From Kutzneria sp. 744 (GTDB lineage Bacteria; Actinomycetota; Actinomycetes; Mycobacteriales; Pseudonocardiaceae): a DNA stretch of 51,337 nt. The stretch lies in NCBI RefSeq assembly GCF_000568255.1, contig NZ_KK037166.1, forward strand, positions 10,364,809 to 10,416,145. Direction: 5' to 3'. Of the stretch, positions 8,895 through 18,735 are shown in pieces. The notes beneath the pieces are model-generated. The model worked only from the letters and a program-made list of their open reading frames with translations, was not told the origin of the DNA and did not search any database. Position 1 is the first letter of the stretch; every line of letters begins with the position of its first letter. Position numbers and translations under genes: made by a program.

Positions 8895-8922
8895 GACTAC
8901 CGGTCAGTGACTACCGGTCAGT
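8895..8922. repeat. Tandem 14-base direct repeat
   Basis: GACTACCGGTCAGT occurs twice in tandem (8895-8908 and 8909-8922), and the next bases start a third partial copy (GACTG). The stop codon of the minus-strand gene lies in the second copy. Probably a slippage or local duplication scar. Confidence 0.7.
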
Positions 8923-9586
8923 GACTGCGGCGACGAGCAAGGAACCGAAGCGCGAACAGAAGGCCACCGCCGAGCACGAGCAGCAGGGCGGCGATCCCGA
9001 TCATCACGCCCGAGTTCACACCGGTGTTGGCCAGCGCGGTGTTCTCGACCGACGTCTCAGTCGTCGTCGGCGCCACGACCACCGCGGAGGTGGTCGTCGA
9101 CGGAGCCGTCGTCGTGGTCACCGCCGTGGTGGACGTCGTCGTGGTGGTCGTGGTCGTCGTGGTGGTGGTCGTGGGCGGCGGCGTGCTCTTCTGGCACGCC
9201 GCGGCCTGCAGCGTCTTGGTGAACGACCAGCCGTTCTTGCCGTTGGCGTCGTCCCACGCCTTCACCGTGACCACGAAGGTCTCGGCCACGTCGCTCGGGA
9301 TGGTCTTCGCGTCATGGAACGTCGCGTGGTACTTGTCCTGGAACGTGGTCTGGACCAGGCTGGTCGCGCTCTTCGCACCGGCCGCCTGGACCGTGGCCGA
9401 CACCGAGTTGGGGTGGCTGCCGTTGTAGTCCTTGAGGTCGATGGTGAGCGTGGTCTGCTCGCCCACACATCCCGCCGTCAGGGTCGGCGTGTGTGCGTCG
9501 GCGGGGGCGGCAAGCAGAACTGCGGCGCCGATCGCCACGGCCGCTGCGGAGCCGATGCCGAACGCCCGTCGCGCTGTGAGTGTCAT
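8918..9586 (-). CDS. Thr-rich cell-surface protein with LANTG sorting signal
   Basis: 222 residues. A signal peptide (about 1-31, ending ADAHT) precedes a small domain of about 100 residues with two Cys (one in AGCVGEQTTLTIDL, one in LQAAACQKS), which may pair. A Thr/Pro/Ser stalk follows (PPP, then a run of more than 12 Thr), then LANTG, a hydrophobic segment (IGIAALLLVLGGGLLFAL) and RRRSH. This is the order of a sortase-anchored protein, with Ala instead of Pro at the second position of LPxTG. No sortase is nearby. It probably stands on the outside of the cell wall, with the N-terminal domain displayed by a possibly glycosylated stalk. Function of that domain is unknown. Confidence 0.88.
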   Translation of the reverse strand: MTLTARRAFGIGSAAAVAIGAAVLLAAPADAHTPTLTAGCVGEQTTLTIDLKDYNGSHPNSVSATVQAAGAKSATSLVQTTFQDKYHATFHDAKTIPSDVAETFVVTVKAWDDANGKNGWSFTKTLQAAACQKSTPPPTTTTTTTTTTTTTSTTAVTTTTAPSTTTSAVVVAPTTTETSVENTALANTGVNSGVMIGIAALLLVLGGGLLFALRFLARRRSH

Positions 9587-10003
9587 CCGTCGTAACCCGA
9601 TCTCTGATCAGCCAGGGGGAGAGTAAGGACCGAGCGACCCTACGGGCCAAGAAGGGCGCTGCGCTAGAACGCCCAGGCGCGCGATTGGGTATCAGATTGG
9701 TCACGACGGCCCTGGACGGTCATACGCGGACGCCGTGGCGTGGTCCGTGTGAACGCGTCAAGCGGCGTGCTGGCGGGAGTGAGCCACAAATCACACGATC
9801 ACCAAGGGCAGTAGGGTGCGCGGCAGATGTCGTCAGATGACGCCGAACTTCGTGCTGGACATTCGCCGCGAGTGTTCCACCCCATGCCGCTCTGTCCGAC
9901 GCAATACGCAAATGGAATCATCCGCGCCGGCGAGAGTTCGACCGCCGCGATCTGACCCGGAAGACGACGTGCAGGGTCTCGCGGCGACATAGGTTCCGCG
10001 GAT
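9587..10003. other. Intergenic region, no gene seen
   Basis: 417 bases between the start of the LANTG protein and the stop of the S53 peptidase (both minus strand). Several short open frames are present, but none has a ribosome site, biased codon use or recognisable product. The promoter of the LANTG gene is expected near 9590-9700; I cannot define it. Confidence 0.5.
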
Positions 10004-11629
10004 TCACCGTGGGCGAGCGGATGAATCCGATCGAACTGACCCAGGGGTGTCGCCCTCGCCGTACCGCTCCTTGAGCAGGGCCAGCAAGGCCGAACCGACA
10101 GGCACACCGAGGCCCGTGCACGGATCCCAGCCGACCCGGGCGCTGTAGGCGCCGTTGTCACCGTGCGACACGTCGCGGAAGCCCTCGGTCGGCGAGCCCT
10201 CGGCGGCCAATGCGTACAGCGCGGGCTGCAGCAGCCCGACCGGCCGACCCAATGCCTGGGCGATCCGGCACACCAGCGCCACCCACAGCGGAGCGACCGC
10301 GCTCGTCCCGCCGGCAAAGCCCACCTGCCCGTCGATCAGCAGCCGGTAGCCGGTCATCGGATCGGCCAGCGCGGCGACGTCCGGCACCCCGCGGCCGGCT
10401 CCCCGGCCATCGGGCCGAGCCGGCACTCCGACATGGGTCTGCCAGTCCGGCAGCGGGAACGTCGTGCTGATCCCGCCGCCGGTGACGCCGCCGCCTGCGG
10501 CCTTCTCGTTCCACACGGTCTCGGTCTGCGGAGCCCCGCTCGGCGCGAGCAGCACCGAAGTGCCCCCGCAGGCCAGCACATGAGGGCTGGCGGCGGGAAA
10601 GTCGACGTGGGAGTGACCATCGACGTGCGTGTCGACGCTGCCGTTGTCGCCGGCCGCCGCGCACACCGTGACGCCGAGCGCCGCCGCGTCCTGGAAGAGT
10701 TCGTCGATGGCGGTCCTGGCCTGGTCGGTCCAGGTGTCTTCCGAGCGGCCGAAGCTGATGCTGAGCACCGTCGGGGTCGGCGTCGCGTGCACCGCGGTCG
10801 CGATGCCGTCCACGAAACCCCGGTCGTTGTTGGGCGCCTGGTACAGCACCAGGTCTGCGCGCGGCGCCAGTGCCCCGAGCACCTCGACGTCAAGCAGCAG
10901 CTCGTCGTCCGACGCGAATCCTTGACCGGCTGTATTGCGCACGCCGTCGACGCCGACCGATCTCACGGTGCGCCTCGGAATGCCGAGGCCGTCGAAGTAG
11001 GTGTCCAACTCCTGTTGGCTGAAGCCGCCCTCGAACTCCATGATGGCGGCGATCTGGCCACTGCCGTCGGTGTCCGCCGGAAAGTCGTAGACCTTCGTCA
11101 GTATCGGCACGTCGAAGCGGTAGGCCGCGCGCTGGGGCGAGGGCGTCTGGCGGCGCAGGTTGCCCTGGGCCTGTGGTCTGTCGTCGAGGCCGAACACACC
11201 GACCACGATGCCGTCCAGGACGCTCGGCATTCCCAGGCTTCCCGATCGGCTCCGGTGCTCGACGGGCTGTCCGGTTCTCGGATCCGTGCTCCGCGTCCGC
11301 TGAAGTTCGGTGGCGAACAGTGCGCTCACCGCGTCGGCCGGCCCGTCGCACGACATTCGCCGCGAGCCGATGTGCACGTCGGAAACCGCGATGCCGGCTG
11401 TCCGGAACACCGCTGTCACGTTGTCCACGTCCGCCGGGTTGGCCCCGAATCGTGCGGCCAGTTCGTCCCGCGACACGATTCGTGTGCCGTCGACAAGGTC
11501 CTTCGGCAGCGGGGACCGTCTACGCAGGACGACGGTGAACTCGATTCGCTCGGTCGCTTCCACCGGGCCGAGTGGCTGTGCGTCCGCCAGGACGGTCCGG
11601 TCGCTGCCCGGCAGCGTGGCATGGGACAT
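10004..11629 (-). CDS. S53 (sedolisin/kumamolisin) serine-carboxyl peptidase
   Basis: 541 residues. An N-terminal pro-kumamolisin domain (about 20-160, with DGPADAVSALFATELQ) ends near a TPSPQRAAYRFDVPILTKVY linker, followed by the S53 catalytic domain. Catalytic residues are Glu243 and Asp247 (DDELLLDVEVLG), the oxyanion Asp328 (AAAGDNGS) and the nucleophile Ser443 (GGTSAVAPLW). A C-terminal calcium-site segment is visible (FRDVSHGDNG, then GWDPCTGLG). These enzymes are acid-active endopeptidases that mature by autoprocessing. No obvious signal peptide precedes the propeptide, a feature also seen in other actinobacterial members. The ATG at 11629 has only a weak ribosome site. Confidence 0.93.
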   Translation of the reverse strand: MSHATLPGSDRTVLADAQPLGPVEATERIEFTVVLRRRSPLPKDLVDGTRIVSRDELAARFGANPADVDNVTAVFRTAGIAVSDVHIGSRRMSCDGPADAVSALFATELQRTRSTDPRTGQPVEHRSRSGSLGMPSVLDGIVVGVFGLDDRPQAQGNLRRQTPSPQRAAYRFDVPILTKVYDFPADTDGSGQIAAIMEFEGGFSQQELDTYFDGLGIPRRTVRSVGVDGVRNTAGQGFASDDELLLDVEVLGALAPRADLVLYQAPNNDRGFVDGIATAVHATPTPTVLSISFGRSEDTWTDQARTAIDELFQDAAALGVTVCAAAGDNGSVDTHVDGHSHVDFPAASPHVLACGGTSVLLAPSGAPQTETVWNEKAAGGGVTGGGISTTFPLPDWQTHVGVPARPDGRGAGRGVPDVAALADPMTGYRLLIDGQVGFAGGTSAVAPLWVALVCRIAQALGRPVGLLQPALYALAAEGSPTEGFRDVSHGDNGAYSARVGWDPCTGLGVPVGSALLALLKERYGEGDTPGSVRSDSSARPR

Positions 11630-11725
11630 GGCTTCACACTAGGACTTTCGCCCACCAACCGGTCATTCTCGACCACTTCCGGCAGTCAGCCGTCGTGCCG
11701 ATCTGCCCGTTCGCTCATCACCGCC

Positions 11726-11863
11726 GTGTGGCGTCAGCAACAGTTCGGCGAGCTGGCTGCGGTCAGCGCGGAGCTTCTCCTGGCGTACGAGCACCAGACC
11801 GAGGAGCGCCTCTCCGGATCCGGCGACGGAAATCGGGGTTCGGAAACGGAAAACGCGGCCTAG
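11726..11863 (+). CDS. Possible small protein upstream of the 181-residue hypothetical gene
   Basis: A 45-codon frame from GTG 11726 to TAG 11861-11863 encodes a hydrophilic helical peptide containing QQQFGELAAVSAELLLAYEH and ending in an acidic tail. It ends 9 bases before the next start, an operon-like spacing. No ribosome site is clear and no family is recognised. It may be chance; listed because it is the only explanation I see for the otherwise empty gap after the divergent peptidase gene. Confidence 0.25.
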   Translation: MWRQQQFGELAAVSAELLLAYEHQTEERLSGSGDGNRGSETENAA

Positions 11864-11872
11864 AGTCGGCGG

Positions 11873-12418
11873 GTGGACGTTGGTTCTGTGCGGATGGCGC
11901 TCCTGGTGGCGAGGGCTGCCGAGCGCTGCAGTTGCCTCAAGCCGGGCGACTGGCCGGACGTCGCGGTCGGCATGCTGCTGGCAGGCAACGAGGATCCGGA
12001 GATCGCCGCGCTGGCCGGCCTGAGCGGGTCGGTGACCGGGTGGGACACCGACCCGCTGGTGGACTGCGTGTGCGAGCGACACGGTGTGTCGACACCCGAC
12101 ATGCAGGAGTCGACTCGTCTGATGGCCCGCTTGATGGCCGACGACCTTCGTGCCCGGCCCGCCGTGGTCACCTCGCCCATGATCCGCCTGCTGGCCCGGC
12201 TCGCGTCCCCGCCCGTCGAGTCGAATCTGGCGAACCGGTGCTTCGGCGTCGAGGAGTACCTGGACTGCGGCTGTGCTCAGGTCGACCCCGATCTGGACGA
12301 GGAACTGCGACTGCTGCCGACACTGCGGCTGCCTTCGGCCGTCGTCGAGGCACTCGCAAGGCCACTGCGCTCGACTCTGCCGACAACTCAACCCCCTCGC
12401 GGGCATGACTGGCACTGA
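11873..12418 (+). CDS. Hypothetical protein, 181 residues
   Basis: Not recognised as a named family. The frame runs from GTG 11873 (ATG 11894 is an alternative giving MALLVARAAERC) to TGA 12416-12418. It lacks a signal peptide and membrane segments and looks like a soluble, helix-rich cytoplasmic protein. It contains AVGMLLAGNEDPEIAALAGL, a GWDTDPLVDCVCERHG segment and a second Cys cluster (YLDCGCAQVDPDLDEELRLL). Compact actinobacterial proteins with a DPxLAxLAxL segment of this kind are common and uncharacterised. Codon third positions are strongly G+C biased, which supports coding. Divergent from the S53 peptidase. Confidence 0.65.
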   Translation: MDVGSVRMALLVARAAERCSCLKPGDWPDVAVGMLLAGNEDPEIAALAGLSGSVTGWDTDPLVDCVCERHGVSTPDMQESTRLMARLMADDLRARPAVVTSPMIRLLARLASPPVESNLANRCFGVEEYLDCGCAQVDPDLDEELRLLPTLRLPSAVVEALARPLRSTLPTTQPPRGHDWH

Positions 12419-12653
12419 CCAACGCGTTCATTGCGCGTAGGCGCGGACTACCGCACTCATACGCCGCAGGCGGCCGACTGGTGCTGCGTACTCTGCCCGC
12501 GCGTCTGTAACTTTCACCGCCCAGCTGTCCTTTGTGGACATGATGCAGTGGCCTTGACGTGGCAAGGCCGCCTGGTCCGACTTCAGGGTCCCCGGCACCC
12601 GAGCGCGTGGATTGACAACTCTTCTCGCGGACGTCGAGGCTGAGGCGACGGAA
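12419..12653. other. Intergenic region upstream of the GH62 gene
   Basis: No gene seen in the gap from 12419 to the GH62 start at 12756. TTGACA at 12612-12617 could be a -35 element for the GH62 gene, but no matching -10 element was found. The operator at 12654-12667 is listed separately. Confidence 0.4.
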
Positions 12654-14180
<1,527 letters not shown>

Positions 14181-14212
14181 CCCACTCCGCCTGACCACGC
14201 ATGTCTCGGTGA

Positions 14213-14243
14213 GGGACCCCAGCCACCCTCCGGCTGGGGTCCC
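14213..14243 (+). terminator. Hairpin terminator after the GH62 gene
   Basis: GGGACCCCAGCC (14213-14224) pairs perfectly with GGCTGGGGTCCC (14232-14243) around a 7-base loop, 33 bases after the GH62 stop. The stem is followed by TT. Confidence 0.9.
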
Positions 14244-14628
14244 TTCCGGCGCTTGCACCGCCAGACGAATCACGGCGCGCGATGACCGTGACCGGACCGA
14301 ACAAGACCATGCTGTCGGGGCACATGTTGTTCCGTAGCCACCATGTTTTCCGGCACGTCAACTGCGGGACATCGGTAAGTCCTCATTGGACACCGTATCG
14401 AGAGACCGCCCGCGCGAGTGCCACGGTCCCGATCAAGAATTCGAGTGATCCCCATGTGATGACGACGGTGACGTGAGTGTGTGAGGGCCGTCTGGTGTCC
14501 GGAACCGGCACCGGGCTGAGTGACCACTTGCTCGCGCCGACTTGGCGTCGAAGTCGCCTTGGTGACGTCGACGGAGCTGTTCGAACTCGCTCCGCGGTGT
14601 CCACATCACATCTACATCACTGTAGTTG
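14244..14628. other. Intergenic region, no gene seen
   Basis: About 385 bases between the GH62 terminator and the iron box. Local G+C is lower than in the flanking genes and several short frames exist on both strands, but none has a ribosome site or recognisable product. I see no repeat or RNA gene. Confidence 0.5.
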
Positions 14629-14647
14629 TTAGGCGAGCCTTACCTGG
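14629..14647. promoter_or_regulatory. DtxR/IdeR-like iron box upstream of the ZIP transporter
   Basis: TTAGGCGAGCCTTACCTGG matches the published 19-base IdeR/DtxR consensus TWAGGTWAGSCTWACCTWA at 15 of 19 positions, including both AGG/CCT cores. It lies 53 bases before the transporter start, where a repressor would block the promoter. This predicts repression by an iron- or manganese-loaded DtxR-family protein. Confidence 0.7.
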
Positions 14648-14699
14648 GCTACGGTGTGCCCGCTCGGGATCCACCGTCGACCACACTGGAGTCACATCC

Positions 14700-15512
14700 A
14701 TGTCCTCCGCGCAGATCGCGCTGCTCGGCGCCATCGCCGGCTTCACCATCTACCTCGGCCTGCCGCTGGGCCGGATGCGGGCACCCATGCCGCGGCTCAA
14801 GGCCGGACTGAATGCCGTCGCGATCGGCATCCTGGTGTTCCTGCTCTGGGATGTGCTCACGCACGCGTGGGAGCCCGTCGACGAGGCGCTGGGCCATCAG
14901 GAGATCGGGTCCGCGTTGGGCAACGGCCTCGTGCTCGCAGTGTGCGTCGGCGCAGGACTGCTCGGGCTCGTCTACTTCGACCGCTGGTCGGCCCGCCGTG
15001 GCGCGCGTCCCGGTCCTGGCGCCGCCGCTCTCGGCGAGCTCGCCACCGGCACCTGGCGCAGCGCATCCGGGGAGCTGGCGCTGATGATTGCCGTCGGCAT
15101 CGGGTTGCACAACTTCGCCGAGGGCCTGGCCATCGGCAACTCGGCCGCCAAGGGCGAGCTGGCGCTGGCGGTGCTGCTGATCATCGGGTTCGGGCTGCAC
15201 AACGCCACCGAGGGCTTCGGCATCGTCGCCCCGCTCACCGGCAGCCGCCCGTCCTGGGGCTTTCTCGCGGTGCTCGGCCTGATCAGTGGCGGTCCCACCT
15301 TCGTCGGCACGCTGGTCGGGCAGAGTGTCGTCAACGACACCCTGTCCATCGCGTTCCTTGGCCTGGCCGCCGGGTCGATCCTCTACGTGGTGATCGAGCT
15401 GCTGGCCGTTGCCCGCAAGGCGGCGTTGAAGGAGATCACCACCTGGGGTGTGTTCGTCGGCCTGCTGCTTGGTTTTGTCACCGACGCCGTCATCACCGCC
15501 GCCGGAGCGTGA
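14700..15512 (+). CDS. ZIP-family metal transporter
   Basis: 270 residues from ATG 14700 (GGAG about 10 bases upstream). Hydrophobic segments make up about eight membrane helices, with a soluble, positively charged loop (YFDRWSARRGARPGPG) in the middle. The ZIP metal-binding helices are clear: HNFAEGLAIGNS in helix 4 and HNATEGFGI in helix 5, each with the His and Glu that coordinate the metal. Proteins of this type import divalent metals such as Zn, Mn or Fe. The iron-box-like sequence upstream favours iron or manganese over zinc. Monocistronic; convergent with the ABC transporter operon. Confidence 0.92.
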   Translation: MSSAQIALLGAIAGFTIYLGLPLGRMRAPMPRLKAGLNAVAIGILVFLLWDVLTHAWEPVDEALGHQEIGSALGNGLVLAVCVGAGLLGLVYFDRWSARRGARPGPGAAALGELATGTWRSASGELALMIAVGIGLHNFAEGLAIGNSAAKGELALAVLLIIGFGLHNATEGFGIVAPLTGSRPSWGFLAVLGLISGGPTFVGTLVGQSVVNDTLSIAFLGLAAGSILYVVIELLAVARKAALKEITTWGVFVGLLLGFVTDAVITAAGA

Positions 15513-15729
15513 TCGGAATGGGTGGCCCGCTGTGAGGACGGTTCACCGCTACGGCCAGAAGCTCTTCGCGAGTACGTCGTTCGGCAACGGTGGTCGGCCG
15601 CCGCGGCGGTGGACATGCGTGTGGCAGTGACCAGGTCTCCACGGAAGGTTCCGCGCGCAGTTTCCGGGGGTGTGGCGCTGACCACCGTCTGCTGGGCGTT
15701 GTGGCAACGACGGCGGTCAGCGTCTGGGC

Positions 15730-16773
15730 CTACTTGGCGGCTTGAACGAACTTGTCGGTGTAGGTCCTGCTCAGGTCGATCGACTTGCCCTTCACGTCCG
15801 GGTTGAACGCCTGCAACACCTTCAGATCGGTGGCCGGCCCGTTGGGCGGCATCATCCCGGTCGGGTTGTAGATGCCCTTCTCGCTGTCGAACGCCTTGAT
15901 GTAGGCGTCCTTGCCGGAGCCGGCGTAGTAGTCGGCCGGCATCTGGGCGGCCACCTCGGCGCCGGTGTGGTTCTGGATCCACTTCAGCGTCTCGACGTAG
16001 GCGTTGACCAGCTTCTGCACGATGTCGGCGTGGTTGTCGACGTAGTCGGTGGTCATGTAGAGCGACGTCGCCGGGTACTCGCCGCCGAGCTGCTGCGCGG
16101 TGGCGGCGGCGGTGCGCATGTCCAGCAGGACGTAGGCGGAGCCGGTGGCCAGCAGCGTCGACACGGTCGGCTCGGTGGTCATCGCGCAGTCCACATTGCC
16201 GTGCTGCATGGCGCCGATGAGGGTGGCGCCGGACTGCACGCCGATGCGGTGGATGCTCGTGGGATCGACGCCGTTTTTCTGAGCCAGGAACTGGGTGAGG
16301 AAGTCGGTGGACGAGCCGATGTCGGTGATGCCGAGGTTGCGGCCCTTCCAGTCGGCCGGGGAGTGCACCTGGTCCTTGACCTCGTTGCGACACAGCTCCA
16401 CCTCGCCGGGCGTGGTGAGCATGGACACCACCGACTCCATCTGCTGTCCGAGGCCCTGCATGGCGATGGTGTGGTCGTAGAAGCCGCCCACGCCGTCCAC
16501 CTTCTTGGCGAGCATGTTCGTGGTGGCGTCGACGCCGGCGCCCTCGTCCTGCAGCGTGACGTTGAGGCCCTGCTGCTTGTAGTAGCCCAGGCGCTCGGCG
16601 AGCATGAACGGCAGGTAGATCTGCTTGTTCAGGCCACCGACCATGATGGACACCTTGTCGCCGGCGCCGCCGGATGACGAGCCGCTGCTCGCGGTCTGCG
16701 AGGCGTTGTTCGCGCACCCGGCCATGACCAGCGCCGCCGCGGCGGCCAGGCCGATCCACAACTTCTTCGTCAC
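15730..16773 (-). CDS. ABC transporter substrate-binding lipoprotein (NMT1/SsuA type)
   Basis: 347 residues from GTG 16773, behind AAGGAG at ideal spacing. A lipoprotein signal (LIGLAAAAALVMAGC-like: VMAGC lipobox with Cys19) is followed by a Ser/Gly-rich linker and an NMT1/THI5-like periplasmic-binding fold, beginning at KVSIMVGGLNKQIYLPFMLA. The pattern GYYKQQGLNVTLQDEGAGVD and the DWKGRNLGITDIGSSTDF hinge segment are typical for SsuA/TauA-like proteins, which bind sulfonates, pyrimidines, nitrate or aromatic acids. The substrate cannot be read from the sequence. It is the last gene of an operon with the permease (16804) and ATPase (17658). Confidence 0.92.
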   Translation of the reverse strand: MTKKLWIGLAAAAALVMAGCANNASQTASSGSSSGGAGDKVSIMVGGLNKQIYLPFMLAERLGYYKQQGLNVTLQDEGAGVDATTNMLAKKVDGVGGFYDHTIAMQGLGQQMESVVSMLTTPGEVELCRNEVKDQVHSPADWKGRNLGITDIGSSTDFLTQFLAQKNGVDPTSIHRIGVQSGATLIGAMQHGNVDCAMTTEPTVSTLLATGSAYVLLDMRTAAATAQQLGGEYPATSLYMTTDYVDNHADIVQKLVNAYVETLKWIQNHTGAEVAAQMPADYYAGSGKDAYIKAFDSEKGIYNPTGMMPPNGPATDLKVLQAFNPDVKGKSIDLSRTYTDKFVQAAK

Positions 16774-16803
16774 AGTGATCTCCTTAGATGGCGCGGAAAG
16801 TGC

Positions 16804-17658
16804 TCACAGATCGGGACCGGCCAGCCTGGCCGGGCGCCAGCGCAGCAGGCGGTTCTCCAGTCGCGTGATGAGTAACTCCGCGACCAGGGCGACGGCGCCC
16901 ATGATGACCATGGCCGCCCAGACGCCGTTGGCGTCGAACGTGCCCTGAGCGTTCTTGATCAACACGCCCAGGCCCGAATAGCCCCCCAGGAACTCGCCGA
17001 CGATCGCGCCGATCAGCGCGAAGCCGAAACTGACGTGCAGGCTGGCGATGATCCAGGTGAACGCCGAGGGCAGCACCACCTGGCTGGTGACCTGCCAGCG
17101 GGACGCGCCGAGGATGCTGGCGTTGGCGACGAAGTTGCGGTCCACCTCGCGGGTGCCCTGAAAGGCGTTGAAGAACACGCCGAAGAACACCAGCACGATC
17201 ACCAGCAGGATCTTCGACTCCAGGCCCAGCCCGAAGGCCAGCACGAACACCGATCCCAACACGATGCGGGGGATCGCGTTGAGCACCTTGATGAACGGCC
17301 CGAACACCTCGGACAGGAAACGAATCCGGCCCAGCGCGATCCCGCACACGATGCCCAGCGCGGTGCCGATCACGAACCCGATCAGCGCCTCTTCCAGGGT
17401 CGTCACGATCTGGTCGCCGAGCGAGCCGATCGCCGTTCCCTCGGAGACCCAGGTCCAGAGCCGGTCCACGATGCCCGACGGCACGCCGTAGAGGATCACG
17501 CTGCGAGAATCGCCCTGAACGATCAGTTGCCAGCCACCGACGATCACGACTAGCACGGCCACCTGGGTCAGGTGCACCAGAACCCGGTGCCGGCGGGCGG
17601 CACGGCGGTGGGTCGACTCGACCGATGCCACCTCGATCGGTGCCTCCTGCGCGGTCAT
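16804..17658 (-). CDS. ABC transporter permease (SsuC/TauC type)
   Basis: 284 residues from ATG 17658, whose start overlaps the ATPase stop as ATGA, so translation is likely coupled. After a basic N-terminus (THRRAARRHRVLVHL) there are about six membrane helices and a single binding-protein-dependent transport domain. The cytoplasmic EAA-type loop is visible as SILGASRWQVTSQVVLPSAF, the contact site for the ATPase. Homodimeric permeases of this class work with NMT1-type binding proteins. The gap to the lipoprotein gene is 30 bases. Confidence 0.94.
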   Translation of the reverse strand: MTAQEAPIEVASVESTHRRAARRHRVLVHLTQVAVLVVIVGGWQLIVQGDSRSVILYGVPSGIVDRLWTWVSEGTAIGSLGDQIVTTLEEALIGFVIGTALGIVCGIALGRIRFLSEVFGPFIKVLNAIPRIVLGSVFVLAFGLGLESKILLVIVLVFFGVFFNAFQGTREVDRNFVANASILGASRWQVTSQVVLPSAFTWIIASLHVSFGFALIGAIVGEFLGGYSGLGVLIKNAQGTFDANGVWAAMVIMGAVALVAELLITRLENRLLRWRPARLAGPDL

Positions 17659-18494
17659 CACGACGCCCTCCGGTCGGTGTCCAGCCGGGTGCTCTGCGAG
17701 TAGGCGATGTCGACCTCGGTGCGCAGCGCGTCCCAGATCTGGTGGTAGATGTCGAGGAACCGCTGGTCGAACCGGATCTCCTGGACGACCCGGGGCCTGG
17801 GCAGGTCCACCGGGAACCGGGCCTTGATCGTGGCGGCCGGGCCGGCGGTCAACACCACCACCGTGTCGGCCAGGGCGATGGCCTCCTCGAGATCGTGCGT
17901 GACGAACACGACGGCCGGGCGGGTCAGGTCCCACAGCGCCAGCAGCTCGTCGGACATCTTGGCCCTGGTCTGCACGTCCAGCGCGGAGAACGGCTCGTCC
18001 ATGAGGATCACCCGCGGCTCGGTGATCAGGTTCTGGGCCAGCGCGACTCGCTTGCGCATGCCGCCGGAGAGCTGGTGCGGGTAGCGGTCCTCGAACCCGG
18101 CCAGTCCCACGCGCCTGATCCAGTCGCGGGCCGACTCCAGCGCGTCCTTCTTCGGCACGCCGCGAAACCGTGGTCCGGCGGAGACGTTGTCCAGCACGGA
18201 CTTCCACGGCAGGATCGCGTCGGTCTGGAACACGAAACCGACGCCCGGCGTGATGCCGTCCACCGGCTTGCCGTGCACGGTCACCGAGCCGACGGATGGC
18301 CGCTCCAGCCCGGAGACGAGCGTCAGCATGGTCGACTTGCCGCATCCCGTCGGCCCGACCACCGCGCAGAACTCGCCTTCTGCCACGGTGAGGTCGAGCT
18401 CGCGCAGCGCGGTGTACGGGGTGCCGCTGTCGGTGGTGAACCGCTTGGCCACTCGTCGCAGCTCGATGGCGGGCTTTGATTTCTCTGCGCGCAC
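17658..18494 (-). CDS. ABC transporter ATP-binding protein (SsuB/TauB type)
   Basis: 278 residues from GTG 18494, preceded by GGAGGGAATC, which gives a clear ribosome site; a longer frame reaching 18578 lacks one. All ATPase motifs are present: Walker A GPTGCGKST, Q-loop VFQTDAILPW, signature LSGGMRKRVALAQ, Walker B VILMDEPFSALD and the switch His in VFVTHDLEEAI. It energises uptake of the unknown substrate. First gene of a three-gene operon and divergent from the sensor kinase, which suggests that the two-component pair controls it. Confidence 0.95.
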   Translation of the reverse strand: MRAEKSKPAIELRRVAKRFTTDSGTPYTALRELDLTVAEGEFCAVVGPTGCGKSTMLTLVSGLERPSVGSVTVHGKPVDGITPGVGFVFQTDAILPWKSVLDNVSAGPRFRGVPKKDALESARDWIRRVGLAGFEDRYPHQLSGGMRKRVALAQNLITEPRVILMDEPFSALDVQTRAKMSDELLALWDLTRPAVVFVTHDLEEAIALADTVVVLTAGPAATIKARFPVDLPRPRVVQEIRFDQRFLDIYHQIWDALRTEVDIAYSQSTRLDTDRRAS

Positions 18495-18735
18495 GGTAGG
18501 ATTCCCTCCGTCACAGCCGGCGTGTTGTTGCGTTCTTGTTGCCGCAGGACGGTAGGCAGGCCGAAACCGGCCCGACATATTGAGCTCGATACCCGTCGAG
18601 GAGTGCGTTTCCCGGCGTTTTGCTCGTTTCGTTCAGCGGTGATTGCGACAAAATGGACGTGCGCCTTGGCATCGGCGTTGCGGCGTGATGTCATGCGCCA
18701 ACGCCCCCGACGAAACGTGGCAGATCGGAGTGGCC

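Noticed and set aside
9121-9176. GTGGTGGTCGTGG-type repeats as a CRISPR or minisatellite
   Set aside because: They simply encode the poly-Thr stalk of the LANTG protein on the opposite strand; no spacers.
15697-15709. CGTTG-TGG-CAACG hairpin as terminator between the ZIP gene and the ABC operon
   Set aside because: Short stem with a three-base loop; not distinguishable from background.
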